A stretch of 64,000 nt of DNA from Sterolibacterium sp964521075 (GTDB lineage Bacteria > Pseudomonadota > Gammaproteobacteria > Burkholderiales > Rhodocyclaceae): positions 8,386-72,385 of the forward strand of contig CAZFPI010000001.1 of NCBI GenBank assembly GCA_964521075.1. The letters run 5' to 3'. Position numbers and translations under genes: made by a program. A model generated the notes under the pieces. That model saw only the letters and a program-made list of their open reading frames with translations. It did no database searches and was not told the DNA's origin. Below are positions 17,018 to 26,258 of this stretch, piece after piece (position 1 is the first letter of the stretch; every line of letters begins with the position of its first letter).

Positions 17018-17202
17018 CCGGAACGATGCCTCCCACCCGGCAGGATCCCGTTGCCGACGTTGTGACAGTGGCAACGGCAACGGCGAACGTCGTCAATAGC
17101 CGCGATCTGCTCAAGGGAGCCCGCACGGTGCTCATCGAACACGCCGGGCAGCGTTACATCCTGCGCGTGACACGGGAGAACAAGCTGATTCTCACCAAGT
17201 AA
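17014..17202 (+). CDS. hemP: Hemin uptake protein HemP family
   Basis: Small protein of 62 aa whose C-terminal half, NSRDLLKGARTVLIEHAGQRYILRVTRENKLILTK, is the conserved HemP core seen at iron and haem uptake loci. The molecular role is poorly known; in Burkholderia and Bradyrhizobium the homologue HmuP is needed for haem receptor expression. ATG at 17014 shares ATGA with the exbD stop. An internal start nearer the core is possible because the first 25 residues are not conserved. Confidence 0.82.
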   Translation: MTGTMPPTRQDPVADVVTVATATANVVNSRDLLKGARTVLIEHAGQRYILRVTRENKLILTK

Positions 17203-17275
17203 ATCAAACCAGACCGCCAGCCAGCGTTTTTTTGCGTCAGCCAGCCATCATCCAGAAAATCACAGGAGCTTATTC

Positions 17276-19552
17276 ATGACTGAGTTGTCCCGACGCAAAA
17301 TTTGCAAGACTTCGCCCATCGGCCACGGTGCGCTGACGGTTTCTCTTTTTCTTGGCTCGCCCGCCATGCCGGCCGGTGCGGCGCAGGATGCGATGCTGCC
17401 GGCCGTGCGTGTTGAAGCCTCGCAGGAGCTTTCCGGCAAGGAAACATTGCAGGCGACAAAAACCCGCATCGGCAAGGGCAGCCAGGAGCTGCGCGACATT
17501 CCGCAATCCGTGACCGTCGTGACGGAAAAGCTGATCGATGACCGCCATCTCGACACCATGAAGGAAGTGCTGCACAACACTGCCGGGGTGAGTTTTCTGG
17601 CGGCGGAGGGGGGTGAGGAGGATATTCGCCTGCGGGGTTTTTCGCTGCAGGCCAGCGGTGATATTTTCGTAGACGGGATGCGTGACCCGGCCTTTTATGA
17701 GCGCGACACTTTCAATTACGATCGTCTCGAAGTGCTGCGCGGCTCGGCTTCCATGTTGTTCGGACGCGGCTCGACCGGTGGGGTGGTGAATCAGGTCAGC
17801 AAGGAGCCGGATCTGATTGACCGCCATGAAGTGACCGCCACCGTGGGCAGCGGGCGTTACGCGCGGCTGGAGGGGGATTTCAACCTCAAGACAGGGAACG
17901 ATTCGGCACTGCGGCTGAATACGATGTGGACAGGCTCCGGAGCCTTTGGCACTTACGGGGCTGGGCTCGACAAGAAAGGCATTGCCGGAGCCTGGCGGTA
18001 TGGCGCGGGGAGCAGCGATGAATTCACGTTCAGCGGGTTTCATCTCGATAACCACAACGGGATCAATTACGGCATGCCCTGGCTGGTACCAGCACCGGGG
18101 GTGAAACAGCCTGTGCTCACACCGGTTGATCCGAAAAATTATTACGGTATGGCCAGTGATTACAACGCTGGTACGGCCAGCCACGGAACCTTGAGCCACA
18201 GCCATCGTTTTGCAGATGATGGCGAACTCAGAACGAGTTTTCGCGCCGGGCGTTTCGAGCGGGATCAGCGTGCCAGTGCCATCCGTTTCTGCCAGCGTAG
18301 CGTGAATTCCGCCACAGGGGCCGTTACCAATCCTGCTTGCCCGGCCAGTGTGACGGGCCTGAATTTCAGTGATGCCATCGAGCTTACTCGCGGGACGAAT
18401 AACAAAACCATGAACCTCGATACGCAGACGCTGCAAAGCGACTACAGCGGGAAGTTCAGGGCCTTCAATTTGCAGCACGCCGTTCTGGCCGGCATCGATA
18501 TGACGAATGATGATTTTGCTGCCTATACCCCTGGTCTGCCAGCCGGGGTCAGCCTCAACAAGACGAGAACCCGCATTGGGACACCGGACGATGGTGCGAG
18601 TGTCGATGAATCGAAGCGTGTGAGCTGGATCAACCGTGATTTCTCGTCGAAAGCCCTGGGTGTTTATGCCCAGGACATGGTGCAGGTGGCCGAACACTGG
18701 AAACTGCTAGGCGGCCTGCGCTGGGATCGCTTCGAGGGGACGTATCACGGTTTCTCGACGGCTCCGGCCACGCTGGGGCAGGTCACTGGGACGCGCAGCC
18801 GCAGCGATGGCCTGTGGAGCAAGCGCGTGGGTGTGCTGTTTCAGCCGGATTTTCTCTCGTCTTTCCACTTTTCCTATGGAACGTCTTTCAATACTTCGGG
18901 CGATGCTTACCAGTACGATGCCCTGGGTTCCAATACGCCGCCGGAAAAGAGCCGCAACATCGAGCTTGGGGCGAAGTTCGATTCCGAGGAAGGTAATCGG
19001 GTGTTGCGTTTCGCCCTGTTCCATTCGACGAAGTACAACGAGCGTAACCGGGATGATGAGTCCGTTACACCGACGACCTATCTGCTGTCCGGCGCGCGCC
19101 ATTCGGCGGGGTTCGAGGCAGATATTGCCGGGCGGATCGGTCGCGATGTTGAAATCTATATGTCCTATGCCTGGATTCCCGTGGCGCGTATCGACAAGGG
19201 AGCCCGGGATGGGTCAACCCTGCTGCAAGGAGAAATGGTCGGTGCGAGGCCAGGGCTCACCCCGAAGCACAGCGGCACGGTCTGGGCGACATGGAAGCCG
19301 GCTCCGAAATGGCGTCTTGGTGGCGGGCTCAATCTTCGCAGCAGCATGTCGCCACAGCAGGCAGCCAATATCGTTGCCCCGGGCTATGTTACGGCAGACT
19401 TGATGGCTGAATACAACGTCATGCGTGATCTGTCGCTCAAGCTCAATGTGAGCAACGTGGCGAACAAGCTCTATGCCGACGCCCTGTATCGCGGCCATTA
19501 CGTCGCCGGTGCGCCGCGCAACATCCAGCTTGGCGCAAGCTTCAGGTTTTGA
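17276..19552 (+). CDS. TonB-dependent receptor, catecholate siderophore (Fiu-like) type
   Basis: Outer-membrane receptor of 758 aa for ferric siderophores. After the signal region come LPAVRVEAS, a TonB-box-like stretch, and the plug domain with GSQELRDIPQSVTVVTEKLIDDRH, IRLRGFSLQASGDIFVDGMRD and RLEVLRGSASMLFGRGSTGGVVNQVSKEP. The wording of these plug motifs is typical of the Fiu/catecholate group. The beta-barrel ends in LGASFRF with a terminal Phe. No obvious separate promoter was found in the 73 bases after hemP, so it is probably read from the Fur-controlled tonB promoter. The exact ligand cannot be read from sequence. Confidence 0.88.
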   Translation: MTELSRRKICKTSPIGHGALTVSLFLGSPAMPAGAAQDAMLPAVRVEASQELSGKETLQATKTRIGKGSQELRDIPQSVTVVTEKLIDDRHLDTMKEVLHNTAGVSFLAAEGGEEDIRLRGFSLQASGDIFVDGMRDPAFYERDTFNYDRLEVLRGSASMLFGRGSTGGVVNQVSKEPDLIDRHEVTATVGSGRYARLEGDFNLKTGNDSALRLNTMWTGSGAFGTYGAGLDKKGIAGAWRYGAGSSDEFTFSGFHLDNHNGINYGMPWLVPAPGVKQPVLTPVDPKNYYGMASDYNAGTASHGTLSHSHRFADDGELRTSFRAGRFERDQRASAIRFCQRSVNSATGAVTNPACPASVTGLNFSDAIELTRGTNNKTMNLDTQTLQSDYSGKFRAFNLQHAVLAGIDMTNDDFAAYTPGLPAGVSLNKTRTRIGTPDDGASVDESKRVSWINRDFSSKALGVYAQDMVQVAEHWKLLGGLRWDRFEGTYHGFSTAPATLGQVTGTRSRSDGLWSKRVGVLFQPDFLSSFHFSYGTSFNTSGDAYQYDALGSNTPPEKSRNIELGAKFDSEEGNRVLRFALFHSTKYNERNRDDESVTPTTYLLSGARHSAGFEADIAGRIGRDVEIYMSYAWIPVARIDKGARDGSTLLQGEMVGARPGLTPKHSGTVWATWKPAPKWRLGGGLNLRSSMSPQQAANIVAPGYVTADLMAEYNVMRDLSLKLNVSNVANKLYADALYRGHYVAGAPRNIQLGASFRF

Positions 19553-19566
19553 TGGAGGAGTGGATC

Positions 19567-20688
19567 ATGAATCGACGTCATTTCTTGTTTCAGCTTGGTG
19601 CGATGCTGGGAGCTTCGGCCTTGCCGTCGCTCGTCCGCGCGGAATCTGCTTCGGCAAACATGCGTGTCGGCGGCGGCTGGCGCATGCAGGAGCGTGACTG
19701 GCAGGTGGGGATTCTCCAGGTGGATTGGTCTGCCGGAAAAGTTCTCCTGAAAAACGCCGTCAATACGCCGACACAGCCTCATGCCATTGTTCCCGAACCA
19801 GGTGGCGGCTTTCTTGCCGTGGCGACCCGGCCGGGTACATGGATATTGCGTGTGGATGACGAAGGAAAACAGGTGAGGCGACTGGACGCGGAGGATGAAG
19901 GTGGTCGTCGCACTTTCGATGGGCACGTCATCGCCAGCCTCGATGGCCAGTGGCTTTATACCGGCGAGACGGACAGGAAAACAGGGGCAGGCTGGGTGTC
20001 GGTGCGTGATGTCCGGGATTTACACAAGGTGGCGGAGTTTTCTGCCCACGGCATCGATCCGCACCAGATTCTGGTGGATGCCCGGGGGCGTCTGGTGGTG
20101 GCCAATGGCGGCATCCCACGGACGGCTACGGGTGCCAAGCGTAATCTGGAACAGATGGACCCTGTTCTGGTGTTGATGGACTCTGGCTCTGGCGGGAAGC
20201 TGGGCGAATGGCGTTTGCGTGACAAACGCCTGAGCCCGCATCACATCGCCTGGAACCAGCCGCTTGATGGAACGCCAGCCTTGCTTGGGGTCGGCCTGCA
20301 GGCGGAGCATGATGATGTCGCCTCGCGACGCAAGGCTCCTTTGCTGGCGGTCTGGGACGGGAACGCATTGAATGTTCCGTCCTACGATATGCTGAACGGC
20401 TACGCTGGGGATGTGGCGGCCGGGCCCAATGGCGGCTTCGTGCTCACCGCGCAACATGCGGATCGCATCGTTTTGTGGCAGCCTGAAAAGCCCGGGGTGT
20501 TGATGAGCATCGGGGAAGTGCAAAACCCCTGCGGGCTTTGGCCTGTGATTGGTAGCGATGGTATCGTCCAGGGGGTAGCGGCAGGCGGCGGCCTGGGGCT
20601 TGCCCGGTGGCAGCCGACGGGGGGTGGCGGGATGATGCGCTGGCCGCCTGGCATGGCAGCGGGGAATCACTGGGCGATTCTGACGTAA
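19567..20688 (+). CDS. DUF1513 beta-propeller-like exported protein
   Basis: Of 373 aa from ATG at 19567, chosen for the GGAGGAG nine bases upstream; ATG at 19549 is also in frame. It begins MNRRHFLFQLGAMLGASALPSLVRA, a signal peptide, with paired arginines but no full twin-arginine consensus. The body has many short beta-strand repeats (PHAIVPEPGGGFLAVATRPG, DGHVIASLDGQWLYTGE, GIDPHQILVDARGRLVVANGG) and matches the DUF1513 family. In pseudomonads that family is found in Fur-regulated iron clusters with imelysins; here it follows a siderophore receptor. Function unknown; a periplasmic role in iron acquisition is an inference from context. Confidence 0.8.
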   Translation: MNRRHFLFQLGAMLGASALPSLVRAESASANMRVGGGWRMQERDWQVGILQVDWSAGKVLLKNAVNTPTQPHAIVPEPGGGFLAVATRPGTWILRVDDEGKQVRRLDAEDEGGRRTFDGHVIASLDGQWLYTGETDRKTGAGWVSVRDVRDLHKVAEFSAHGIDPHQILVDARGRLVVANGGIPRTATGAKRNLEQMDPVLVLMDSGSGGKLGEWRLRDKRLSPHHIAWNQPLDGTPALLGVGLQAEHDDVASRRKAPLLAVWDGNALNVPSYDMLNGYAGDVAAGPNGGFVLTAQHADRIVLWQPEKPGVLMSIGEVQNPCGLWPVIGSDGIVQGVAAGGGLGLARWQPTGGGGMMRWPPGMAAGNHWAILT

Positions 20689-20689
20689 A

Positions 20690-20719
20690 AAAGCCGGGAG
20701 CGTTTCCGTTCCCGGCTTT
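20690..20719. terminator. Bidirectional intrinsic terminator
   Basis: Perfect 10-base stem AAAGCCGGGA / TCCCGGCTTT (20690-20699 and 20710-20719) with a 10-base loop, flanked by A and T runs on both sides. It lies between the convergent DUF1513 and FadL-like genes. Confidence 0.88.
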
Positions 20720-20739
20720 GAAAAGATCGGCGTGGTCGT

Positions 20740-22170
20740 TCAGAAGGACTGCGAGTATTGCAGGCCCAGGATGTCGACGCTGTTCTTGTAAGTGCCGCGC
20801 AGCACGCCATTGTTGTTGGTGTTGCTGCCTGCGTCATTGATGCTGGAGTTGCCGACGAAAAGATGGGTGTAGCCCATGTCGATGGCACTGTTCTGTGCGA
20901 GCCTGTATTGCGCCCCGAAGGAGAGCCAGGTGCGGTTGTTATCCGGCAGGCGCGGGGTGCGGTTGCTGGCAGCGACCGGTGTCTGGTCATAGGCCAGGCC
21001 GCCGCGCAGCGTGATCTGCGGGCTCATCCGGAAATTCGCGCCGAGAGCCGCGCGCAGGGTATTGCGCCATCTTTCCGGGGTGGAACTGAGCATGGAATTG
21101 TCGTTGGCATATTTGAAATCCAGCGACTGGATTTTCGCCCAGCCTGTCCAGGAGAGATCGGCCAGGAGATCCCATTGTCCGTTCAGACGGTGCATGCCGC
21201 TCAGGATCAGTGTGTCGGGCAGTTTGATGTCCGAATAAATCGCGCCGCCCCGGGTGGGCAGACGGCCGGAGAGCGTGGTTGCTGCGGCAGGCCCGGCTAC
21301 CGTGGAGACGGTGTTGAGCAGGGTGGCCAGGTTGGTGTTGGGCGTGAAGCTGGAGGAGCCGGTCAGGTGGTATTTTGTCGCTGAGCGATAAGCGATCCCC
21401 AGACGGGTTGCCGGGGTGGGCTGGATCATCGCGCCGAGGTTATAGCCCCAGGCAGTGTCCTCGCCCTTGATGACGGCCCGGCCTTCGCCCGCGCCGGGGG
21501 CCAGCCCGGCCAGGGGGGCCAGTCCCGGAACGCTGGAGGTCAGCTGGTCCAGAACGAAGGCGTAATTGACCGCGCTGGTGAATTCCCCTTTCAGCTTCTG
21601 GTAATTCGCACCAATTCCCAGAGAAACTGTGTCGTTGAGCTTGAAGGAGAGCGAGGGGTTGATGTTGATGGTTTCCACCGAGGATTTGATCCCCAGAAAG
21701 CGGCCCTTCCAGCTGTCGTCATACTCGGTTTTCAGGCCAAAAGGCGCGCCCATGCCTACGCCGAAGCTTATTTGTCCGGTCAGTGGCATGGTGAAGTAAG
21801 CATGGGGCACGGCGGCCAGGCTGCCGGCGTCGCCACCGTTGTTGGCCCCCAGCGACATGGGCGGTGAGACGGGGTTCACGCTACCGTTATCCGAGAATTT
21901 TGCCGAAGGGTTGATGAGGTTGAGGCCAACCGCGACATGCTTTTTTTCTGCGGGCAGGAGTGCCATGCCGGCGGGATTGAAGAATACCGTGCTGGCATCT
22001 TCTGCGACAGCCGCCGAACCAGCGTAGGCATTGCCCAGACCGCTGGCGTTTTGTTCGAGTAACTGGAAGCCGGAAGCCTGAACGGCTCCGGCATAAAGGC
22101 CGAGGCCGCCGATCAGGGCGGGCAGGAGGGATTGGGCACAGGTGATTTTCCTGGTGGCTTTTTTCTGCAT
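20740..22170 (-). CDS. FadL/OmpP1/TodX family outer-membrane transporter
   Basis: Outer-membrane channel for hydrophobic substrates such as long-chain fatty acids and aromatic hydrocarbons. From ATG at 22170 (GAGGTG upstream) it is 476 aa with a signal peptide ending near VQA. The mature start SGFQLLEQNASGLGNAYAGSAA and EDASTVFFNPAGMALL are the FadL/OmpP1 signature, with the hatch N-terminus that blocks the barrel. It ends with a beta strand and terminal Phe. In a steroid degrader such a porin could admit steroids or fatty acids; nothing in the sequence fixes the ligand. The frame is open upstream to 22428, but those residues are arginine-, serine- and proline-rich non-coding sequence. Confidence 0.92.
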   Translation of the reverse strand: MQKKATRKITCAQSLLPALIGGLGLYAGAVQASGFQLLEQNASGLGNAYAGSAAVAEDASTVFFNPAGMALLPAEKKHVAVGLNLINPSAKFSDNGSVNPVSPPMSLGANNGGDAGSLAAVPHAYFTMPLTGQISFGVGMGAPFGLKTEYDDSWKGRFLGIKSSVETININPSLSFKLNDTVSLGIGANYQKLKGEFTSAVNYAFVLDQLTSSVPGLAPLAGLAPGAGEGRAVIKGEDTAWGYNLGAMIQPTPATRLGIAYRSATKYHLTGSSSFTPNTNLATLLNTVSTVAGPAAATTLSGRLPTRGGAIYSDIKLPDTLILSGMHRLNGQWDLLADLSWTGWAKIQSLDFKYANDNSMLSSTPERWRNTLRAALGANFRMSPQITLRGGLAYDQTPVAASNRTPRLPDNNRTWLSFGAQYRLAQNSAIDMGYTHLFVGNSSINDAGSNTNNNGVLRGTYKNSVDILGLQYSQSF

Positions 22171-22240
22171 CTTGACACCTCGATTTGTGGGGTTGACGAA
22201 CAAGAGCAGGGGCATTGTGCCATGGGAAGGGAGGTGGGTG

Positions 22241-23395
22241 TCAGGAAGCGGATTTTGCCCGCGCGACGGCCTGGTAGAGTTTCTGACGGAGTGCCTCGAC
22301 GGGTTGGCCGCTGGCCCGTGCGCGCTGCATCTGTTCGAGGATGAGGGAAATTTCGCTGGCATCGCTGTCTTTGCTGCTTGAGCCTGTGGTCTCCGGCTTG
22401 TCGGCGGAATGCGGGGGCCGGGCTTCATGGGTGCCGCGATACACCAGTTCTGCCCGTTCGCCTGTCTGGGCTGCGGCCTCCGGCCTTTTTGCCGTAATCA
22501 TGAGTGCAGCGGGCTTTCCGCGAGGAGCGGTTTTTCCTGCCTTGCCTGCCGCCTCGCCGATGACGATACGCTGGCTTCCCTTTTTGTATCGCTCGACAGC
22601 CGCCATGAGCTGCTGTCGGAAGCGGGTGGCGGGTTGCCCGGCAGCTTCAGCCAGGCGGATTTGCTGCAGGATTTCTTCCATTTCGGGGGGCGCGGCCACA
22701 GAACGCCGGGGCGGCTTGTCGTGTGCCGGGAGGGCCTTCGCCGCCTGGGCAAAGTCGCTTGCGCCGGAGATGGTTTTTGCCAGGGTGTAATGGCCGTGGC
22801 GCATGGCCCAGGCCAGCGCGTCATCTCCGGCTTCGTTTGTGGCCTTGGGGTCGGCCCCCGCCTCGAGCAGTAGGCGGGCGAGCCCGGCATGGCCTTCGCG
22901 CGCGGCCATCATCAGCACCGTCGAACCATTGGGTGCGCGGGCATTGATCTGCGCTCCACGTTCGAGCAGAAGCCGGCTGATGTCCGGGCGATTGGCAAAG
23001 GCGGCGTAATGCAGGGCCGACCAGCGCGCGCCGTCGCGATCAGGCTTTGCGCCATGCTCGAGCAGCCAGCGGACGGCTTCGATGTGCCCTCGCCAGGCCG
23101 CCAGTTGCAGGGCCTGTTCATCGTAGCGGTTGGTCAGGTTGATCTGCGCGCCACGCTGAATGAATAGTTCCATCATGGGAATGTTGCCATGCCAGGCGGC
23201 GATCATCAGGCCGCTGCCGATGCGGTCGCCAGTGAAATCCGGATTCAGGCCTTCCTTCAGCCAGGTGTTGACGCGTTCCGTTTGGCCGGTTTCGATGGCC
23301 AGCGCGAAGGTTGTCGGGTCGGGCGGGGGGGCGGGTTCCGCGTGGGCCAGTGGAAGAAAAAATATGAATCCGGCAAAAACAACGGGATGCCGCAT
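22241..23395 (-). CDS. Exported ankyrin-repeat protein with a duplicated C-terminal motif
   Basis: Of 384 aa from ATG at 23395, with a signal peptide (MRHPVVFAGFIFFLPLAHA). Residues about 28-210 form five to six ankyrin repeats (for example DEQALQLAAWRGHIEAVRWL, NGSTVLMMAAREGHAGLARL). The C-terminal third is low-complexity but holds one motif twice: residues 239-271 and 349-381, both of the form ILxQxxxAxxxGQPxxxxRQxLxxAVxRxK. The gene lies 70 bases upstream of the FadL-like gene on the same strand. Function is not recognised; a periplasmic scaffold is the natural guess for exported ankyrins. Confidence 0.85.
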   Translation of the reverse strand: MRHPVVFAGFIFFLPLAHAEPAPPPDPTTFALAIETGQTERVNTWLKEGLNPDFTGDRIGSGLMIAAWHGNIPMMELFIQRGAQINLTNRYDEQALQLAAWRGHIEAVRWLLEHGAKPDRDGARWSALHYAAFANRPDISRLLLERGAQINARAPNGSTVLMMAAREGHAGLARLLLEAGADPKATNEAGDDALAWAMRHGHYTLAKTISGASDFAQAAKALPAHDKPPRRSVAAPPEMEEILQQIRLAEAAGQPATRFRQQLMAAVERYKKGSQRIVIGEAAGKAGKTAPRGKPAALMITAKRPEAAAQTGERAELVYRGTHEARPPHSADKPETTGSSSKDSDASEISLILEQMQRARASGQPVEALRQKLYQAVARAKSAS

Positions 23396-23493
23396 GAGGG
23401 AGCGGAAGTTCACGGAACACCTGCACACAAAAGATGCCGTTGTAGCAGAATGCGCGGCGATGTCCAAATTCTGTTCCGGATACCCGGGGTTCC

Positions 23494-24090
23494 ATGCCGA
23501 TGCTGTCTTCCGATCGCCGTTTTCTGGCCGCCGTGCTGGCGTCGGTGATGCTGCATCTTTTTGTCATGCTCGCCTGGGGGGCTTTGCGCGGGCTCTGGCG
23601 GGAGATCCCCTCTGCCATGGAAACCGCGCCACGGGCCCAGCTGGAAGCAAGGTTATTGCCAAGACCTGAGGATGCACCCGCACCGGCGGATGACCCCCTG
23701 CTGAAAAATACCCTGGCAACCGCCCAGCCGGAGAAGGTAGAACCCGCCGCTGTGCATGAACCCCCTCCGGCCAGTGCTGCTGCTCCTGCTTCGATTCTTC
23801 CACCGCCCAAAACAGCGAAGGCGGCACCCAGGGTCGTGCATGAGGCCCGGCTCAAGCTTGCGGCACACATGTTTTATCCGCCTGCCGCCATCGAACAGGG
23901 GCTGGAAGGCGAGGTGAGAGTACTGTTGAAACTGGCCCCCGATGGCAGCATTCTCGAGGCAGGAATCGCCGCTGGCAGCGGCCATGAACTGCTCGACCGG
24001 GCGGCACTCAATGCCGCGCTGGCCATGCGCCGTGTGCCGGTTACGGATACGGAAGAATTGATTTTGCCGGTAGTGTTCAAACTTCAATGA
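23494..24090 (+). CDS. TonB-like periplasmic-spanning protein
   Basis: Of 198 aa. One N-terminal membrane helix (about 9-30), an alanine/proline-rich linker rich in PAP and PPP, and a C-terminal TonB domain with FYPPAAIEQGLEGEVRVLLKL, GSGHELLDRAALNAAL and PVVFKL. Unlike the copy at 15128 it has no exbB or exbD beside it. It shares ATGA with the polysaccharide deacetylase gene, so it is probably co-translated with envelope enzymes. Start could be ATG at 23494 or 23500. Confidence 0.82.
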   Translation: MPMLSSDRRFLAAVLASVMLHLFVMLAWGALRGLWREIPSAMETAPRAQLEARLLPRPEDAPAPADDPLLKNTLATAQPEKVEPAAVHEPPPASAAAPASILPPPKTAKAAPRVVHEARLKLAAHMFYPPAAIEQGLEGEVRVLLKLAPDGSILEAGIAAGSGHELLDRAALNAALAMRRVPVTDTEELILPVVFKLQ

Positions 24091-24872
24091 CAGGGAAAAC
24101 CATGCGCCGTCGCCTTTTGCTGAACTGCCTGCCGGGACTGTTGCTGTTTTTTTGGGCGATAGTGGCCAGTGCGACTGTCAGTATCCCCGTCCTGGCTTAC
24201 CATCGTTTTGCGGATACCCGGGCAGACAGCATGACGGTGCGTAACGAAGTCTTTGCCGGGCAGATGAAGCTCCTGCGCGAGCAGGGTTACACGGTGATTC
24301 CCCTGCGTCTGGCGGTAGATGCCCTGCAGGGCAAGGCAGTCAAGCTGCCGGTCAAACCGCTTGTCATTACCGTCGATGACGGGCATCGCTCGGTTTATAG
24401 CGATCTGCGTCCCGTCATCTTGCGCGAGAAAATTCCTGTCACGCTGTTAATTTATCCCTCGGCGATTTCCAACGCCAGTTATGGCATGACCTGGCAACAG
24501 CTGGCCGAGCTGAAGGAAACGGGGCTGTTCGACATTCAGTCACACACTTACTGGCATCCGAATTTCAAGATCGAGAAGCGTCGCCTGACGCCGCAGGCTT
24601 ATCAGGATTTCGTGAAGAACCAGCTTGAGAAATCGCGCAGAACACTGCAGAAACGCCTGAATGCCGATGCCGACATGCTGGCCTGGCCTTTCGGGATTTA
24701 TGACGAAGAATTGATGAAAGCCGCGCAGGCGGCAGGTTATGTGGCGGCTTTCAGTATTGATGGCCGCCATGCGCGCAGCGGGGATGCACTCCTGGCCTTA
24801 CCGCGCCATCTCATGGTGGATGCCATGGGTGTTGAGGGCTTCGCAAAAATGTTGAAAGAAGGAAGACAATGA
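24087..24872 (+). CDS. Polysaccharide deacetylase (carbohydrate esterase 4 / NodB fold)
   Basis: Exported or membrane-anchored enzyme of 261 aa, predicted to remove N-acetyl groups from a polysaccharide. After a signal helix come VSIPVLAYHRF, then the NodB motif 1 as TVDDG (95-99, Asp97 and Asp98), motif 2 as SHTYWH with metal-binding His153 and His157, and motif 3-like AWPFGIYDEEL. The layout resembles the N-terminal domain of PgaB. ATG at 24087 overlaps the preceding stop; ATG at 24102 would give the same signal peptide. The last bases overlap the next gene. Confidence 0.87.
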   Translation: MTGKTMRRRLLLNCLPGLLLFFWAIVASATVSIPVLAYHRFADTRADSMTVRNEVFAGQMKLLREQGYTVIPLRLAVDALQGKAVKLPVKPLVITVDDGHRSVYSDLRPVILREKIPVTLLIYPSAISNASYGMTWQQLAELKETGLFDIQSHTYWHPNFKIEKRRLTPQAYQDFVKNQLEKSRRTLQKRLNADADMLAWPFGIYDEELMKAAQAAGYVAAFSIDGRHARSGDALLALPRHLMVDAMGVEGFAKMLKEGRQ

Positions 24873-26257
24873 AATCTCTGAACAGAACATTGGGCCGCCT
24901 CATGGCCGGTATTTGCCTGGCGGCCCTGCCGCTGGCGGCACTGGCCTTGACCGGCAAGGTCGTGGATGCCAGAACGGGCAAGCCTTTGGCCGGGGCGATC
25001 GTGACGGCGGATCAAAAGGTCGTGGTGACGGGAGCGGATGGGGCATTTTCCATCGACACGACAGCATTGCGCGGGGCAGCCACCGGGGTGCGGGCTGCGG
25101 GGTATCGGCGCACCAGCCTGCCGCCATCTGCGAATGCTGCAGCACCTGTCGTGCGACTGGAGCCCTTGAATCCCAAGGCTTTGTACCTGTCTTTTTATGG
25201 CATCGGCAGCAAGGTATTACGCAATGCCGCACTCGATCTGATCGACCAGACCGAACTCAATGCTCTCGTTGTCGACGTCAAGGGGGATCGCGGCATGATT
25301 CCGTACAGGAGCAAGGTTGCCCTGTCGGCGGAGATCGGCGGGCAGCGCATCATCACCGTGCGCGACATGAAGGAAATGATTGACCATCTGCATGGCCGGG
25401 GGGTTTATCTGATCGGTCGCATTGTCGTTTTCAAGGATGATCTTCTCGCCACGGCGCGGCCGCAATGGGCTGTGCGCGCGGCCAATGGCAAGCCCTGGCT
25501 GGATCGGGAGAAGCTGGGCTGGGTCGATGCCGGATTTCCCGAAATCTGGAAATACAACATCGACATCGCCGAGGAGGCAGCGCAGCTGGGTTTTGATGAA
25601 ATCCAGTTCGACTATGTGCGTTTTCCGGACACACCGGGGCTGGTCTTTTCAAAAGAAAACACGGAGGAATACCGCGTCAAGTCCATCAGCGGGTTTCTGG
25701 CCGCCGCGCGTCAGCGGCTCACGCCTTACAACGTTTTTATTTCTGCGGATATCTTTGGCTATGTGAGCTGGAATGCCAATGACACATTCATTGGCCAGCG
25801 GCTCGATAGCGTGGCCCCGCATGTCGATTATCTCGCCCCCATGCTCTACCCTTCAGGCTTCCAGTTCGGTATTCCCGGCTATCGCAATCCGGTGGCGAAT
25901 TCCTATGAGCTGATTTCGCTTACGCTCAAGCGCGCGGCCGAGCGCAGCCAGCTGCCTGCGGTGCGTTTCCGCCCCTGGCTTCAGTCCTTCAAGGACTATG
26001 CCTTTGATCGCCGTCCTTTCGGCGCACAGGAAATCAGTGACCAGATTCGTGCTGCCGATGAATTCGGCAGCGGCGGCTGGATGCTCTGGAACCCGCGCAA
26101 CAGTTACAGCAAGGCGGGGTTGAAGGCCCGTACCACGCCGTTGACGGCGATTCCTTCGCCCTCCTCGCAGGTTTTCGCACCGCAGCCCGCTGCGACTGCG
26201 ACTGCGGCGGCAACGGCAACGAAATCGCCTTCCTCGCCCCGCGTCGCGACAAACTGA
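24869..26257 (+). CDS. Putative glycoside hydrolase (DUF4015) with N-terminal carboxypeptidase-like Ig domain
   Basis: Of 462 aa with a signal peptide ending near ALA. Residues about 28-97 (GKVVDARTGKPLAGAIVTADQ ... VVRLEPL) form a regulatory-like Ig domain. Residues about 105-420 match the DUF4015 TIM-barrel family: YLSFYGIGS, LVVDVKGDRG, GVYLIGRIVVFKDDLL, DEIQFDYVRFPDT and DYLAPMLYPSGF. FDYVRFP is the probable active-site strand. The tail is alanine/threonine-rich and unconserved. ATGA overlap with the deacetylase suggests the two act on the same polymer, as the two domains of PgaB do. Substrate not known. Confidence 0.85.
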   Translation: MKSLNRTLGRLMAGICLAALPLAALALTGKVVDARTGKPLAGAIVTADQKVVVTGADGAFSIDTTALRGAATGVRAAGYRRTSLPPSANAAAPVVRLEPLNPKALYLSFYGIGSKVLRNAALDLIDQTELNALVVDVKGDRGMIPYRSKVALSAEIGGQRIITVRDMKEMIDHLHGRGVYLIGRIVVFKDDLLATARPQWAVRAANGKPWLDREKLGWVDAGFPEIWKYNIDIAEEAAQLGFDEIQFDYVRFPDTPGLVFSKENTEEYRVKSISGFLAAARQRLTPYNVFISADIFGYVSWNANDTFIGQRLDSVAPHVDYLAPMLYPSGFQFGIPGYRNPVANSYELISLTLKRAAERSQLPAVRFRPWLQSFKDYAFDRRPFGAQEISDQIRAADEFGSGGWMLWNPRNSYSKAGLKARTTPLTAIPSPSSQVFAPQPAATATAAATATKSPSSPRVATN

Positions 26258-26258
26258 G

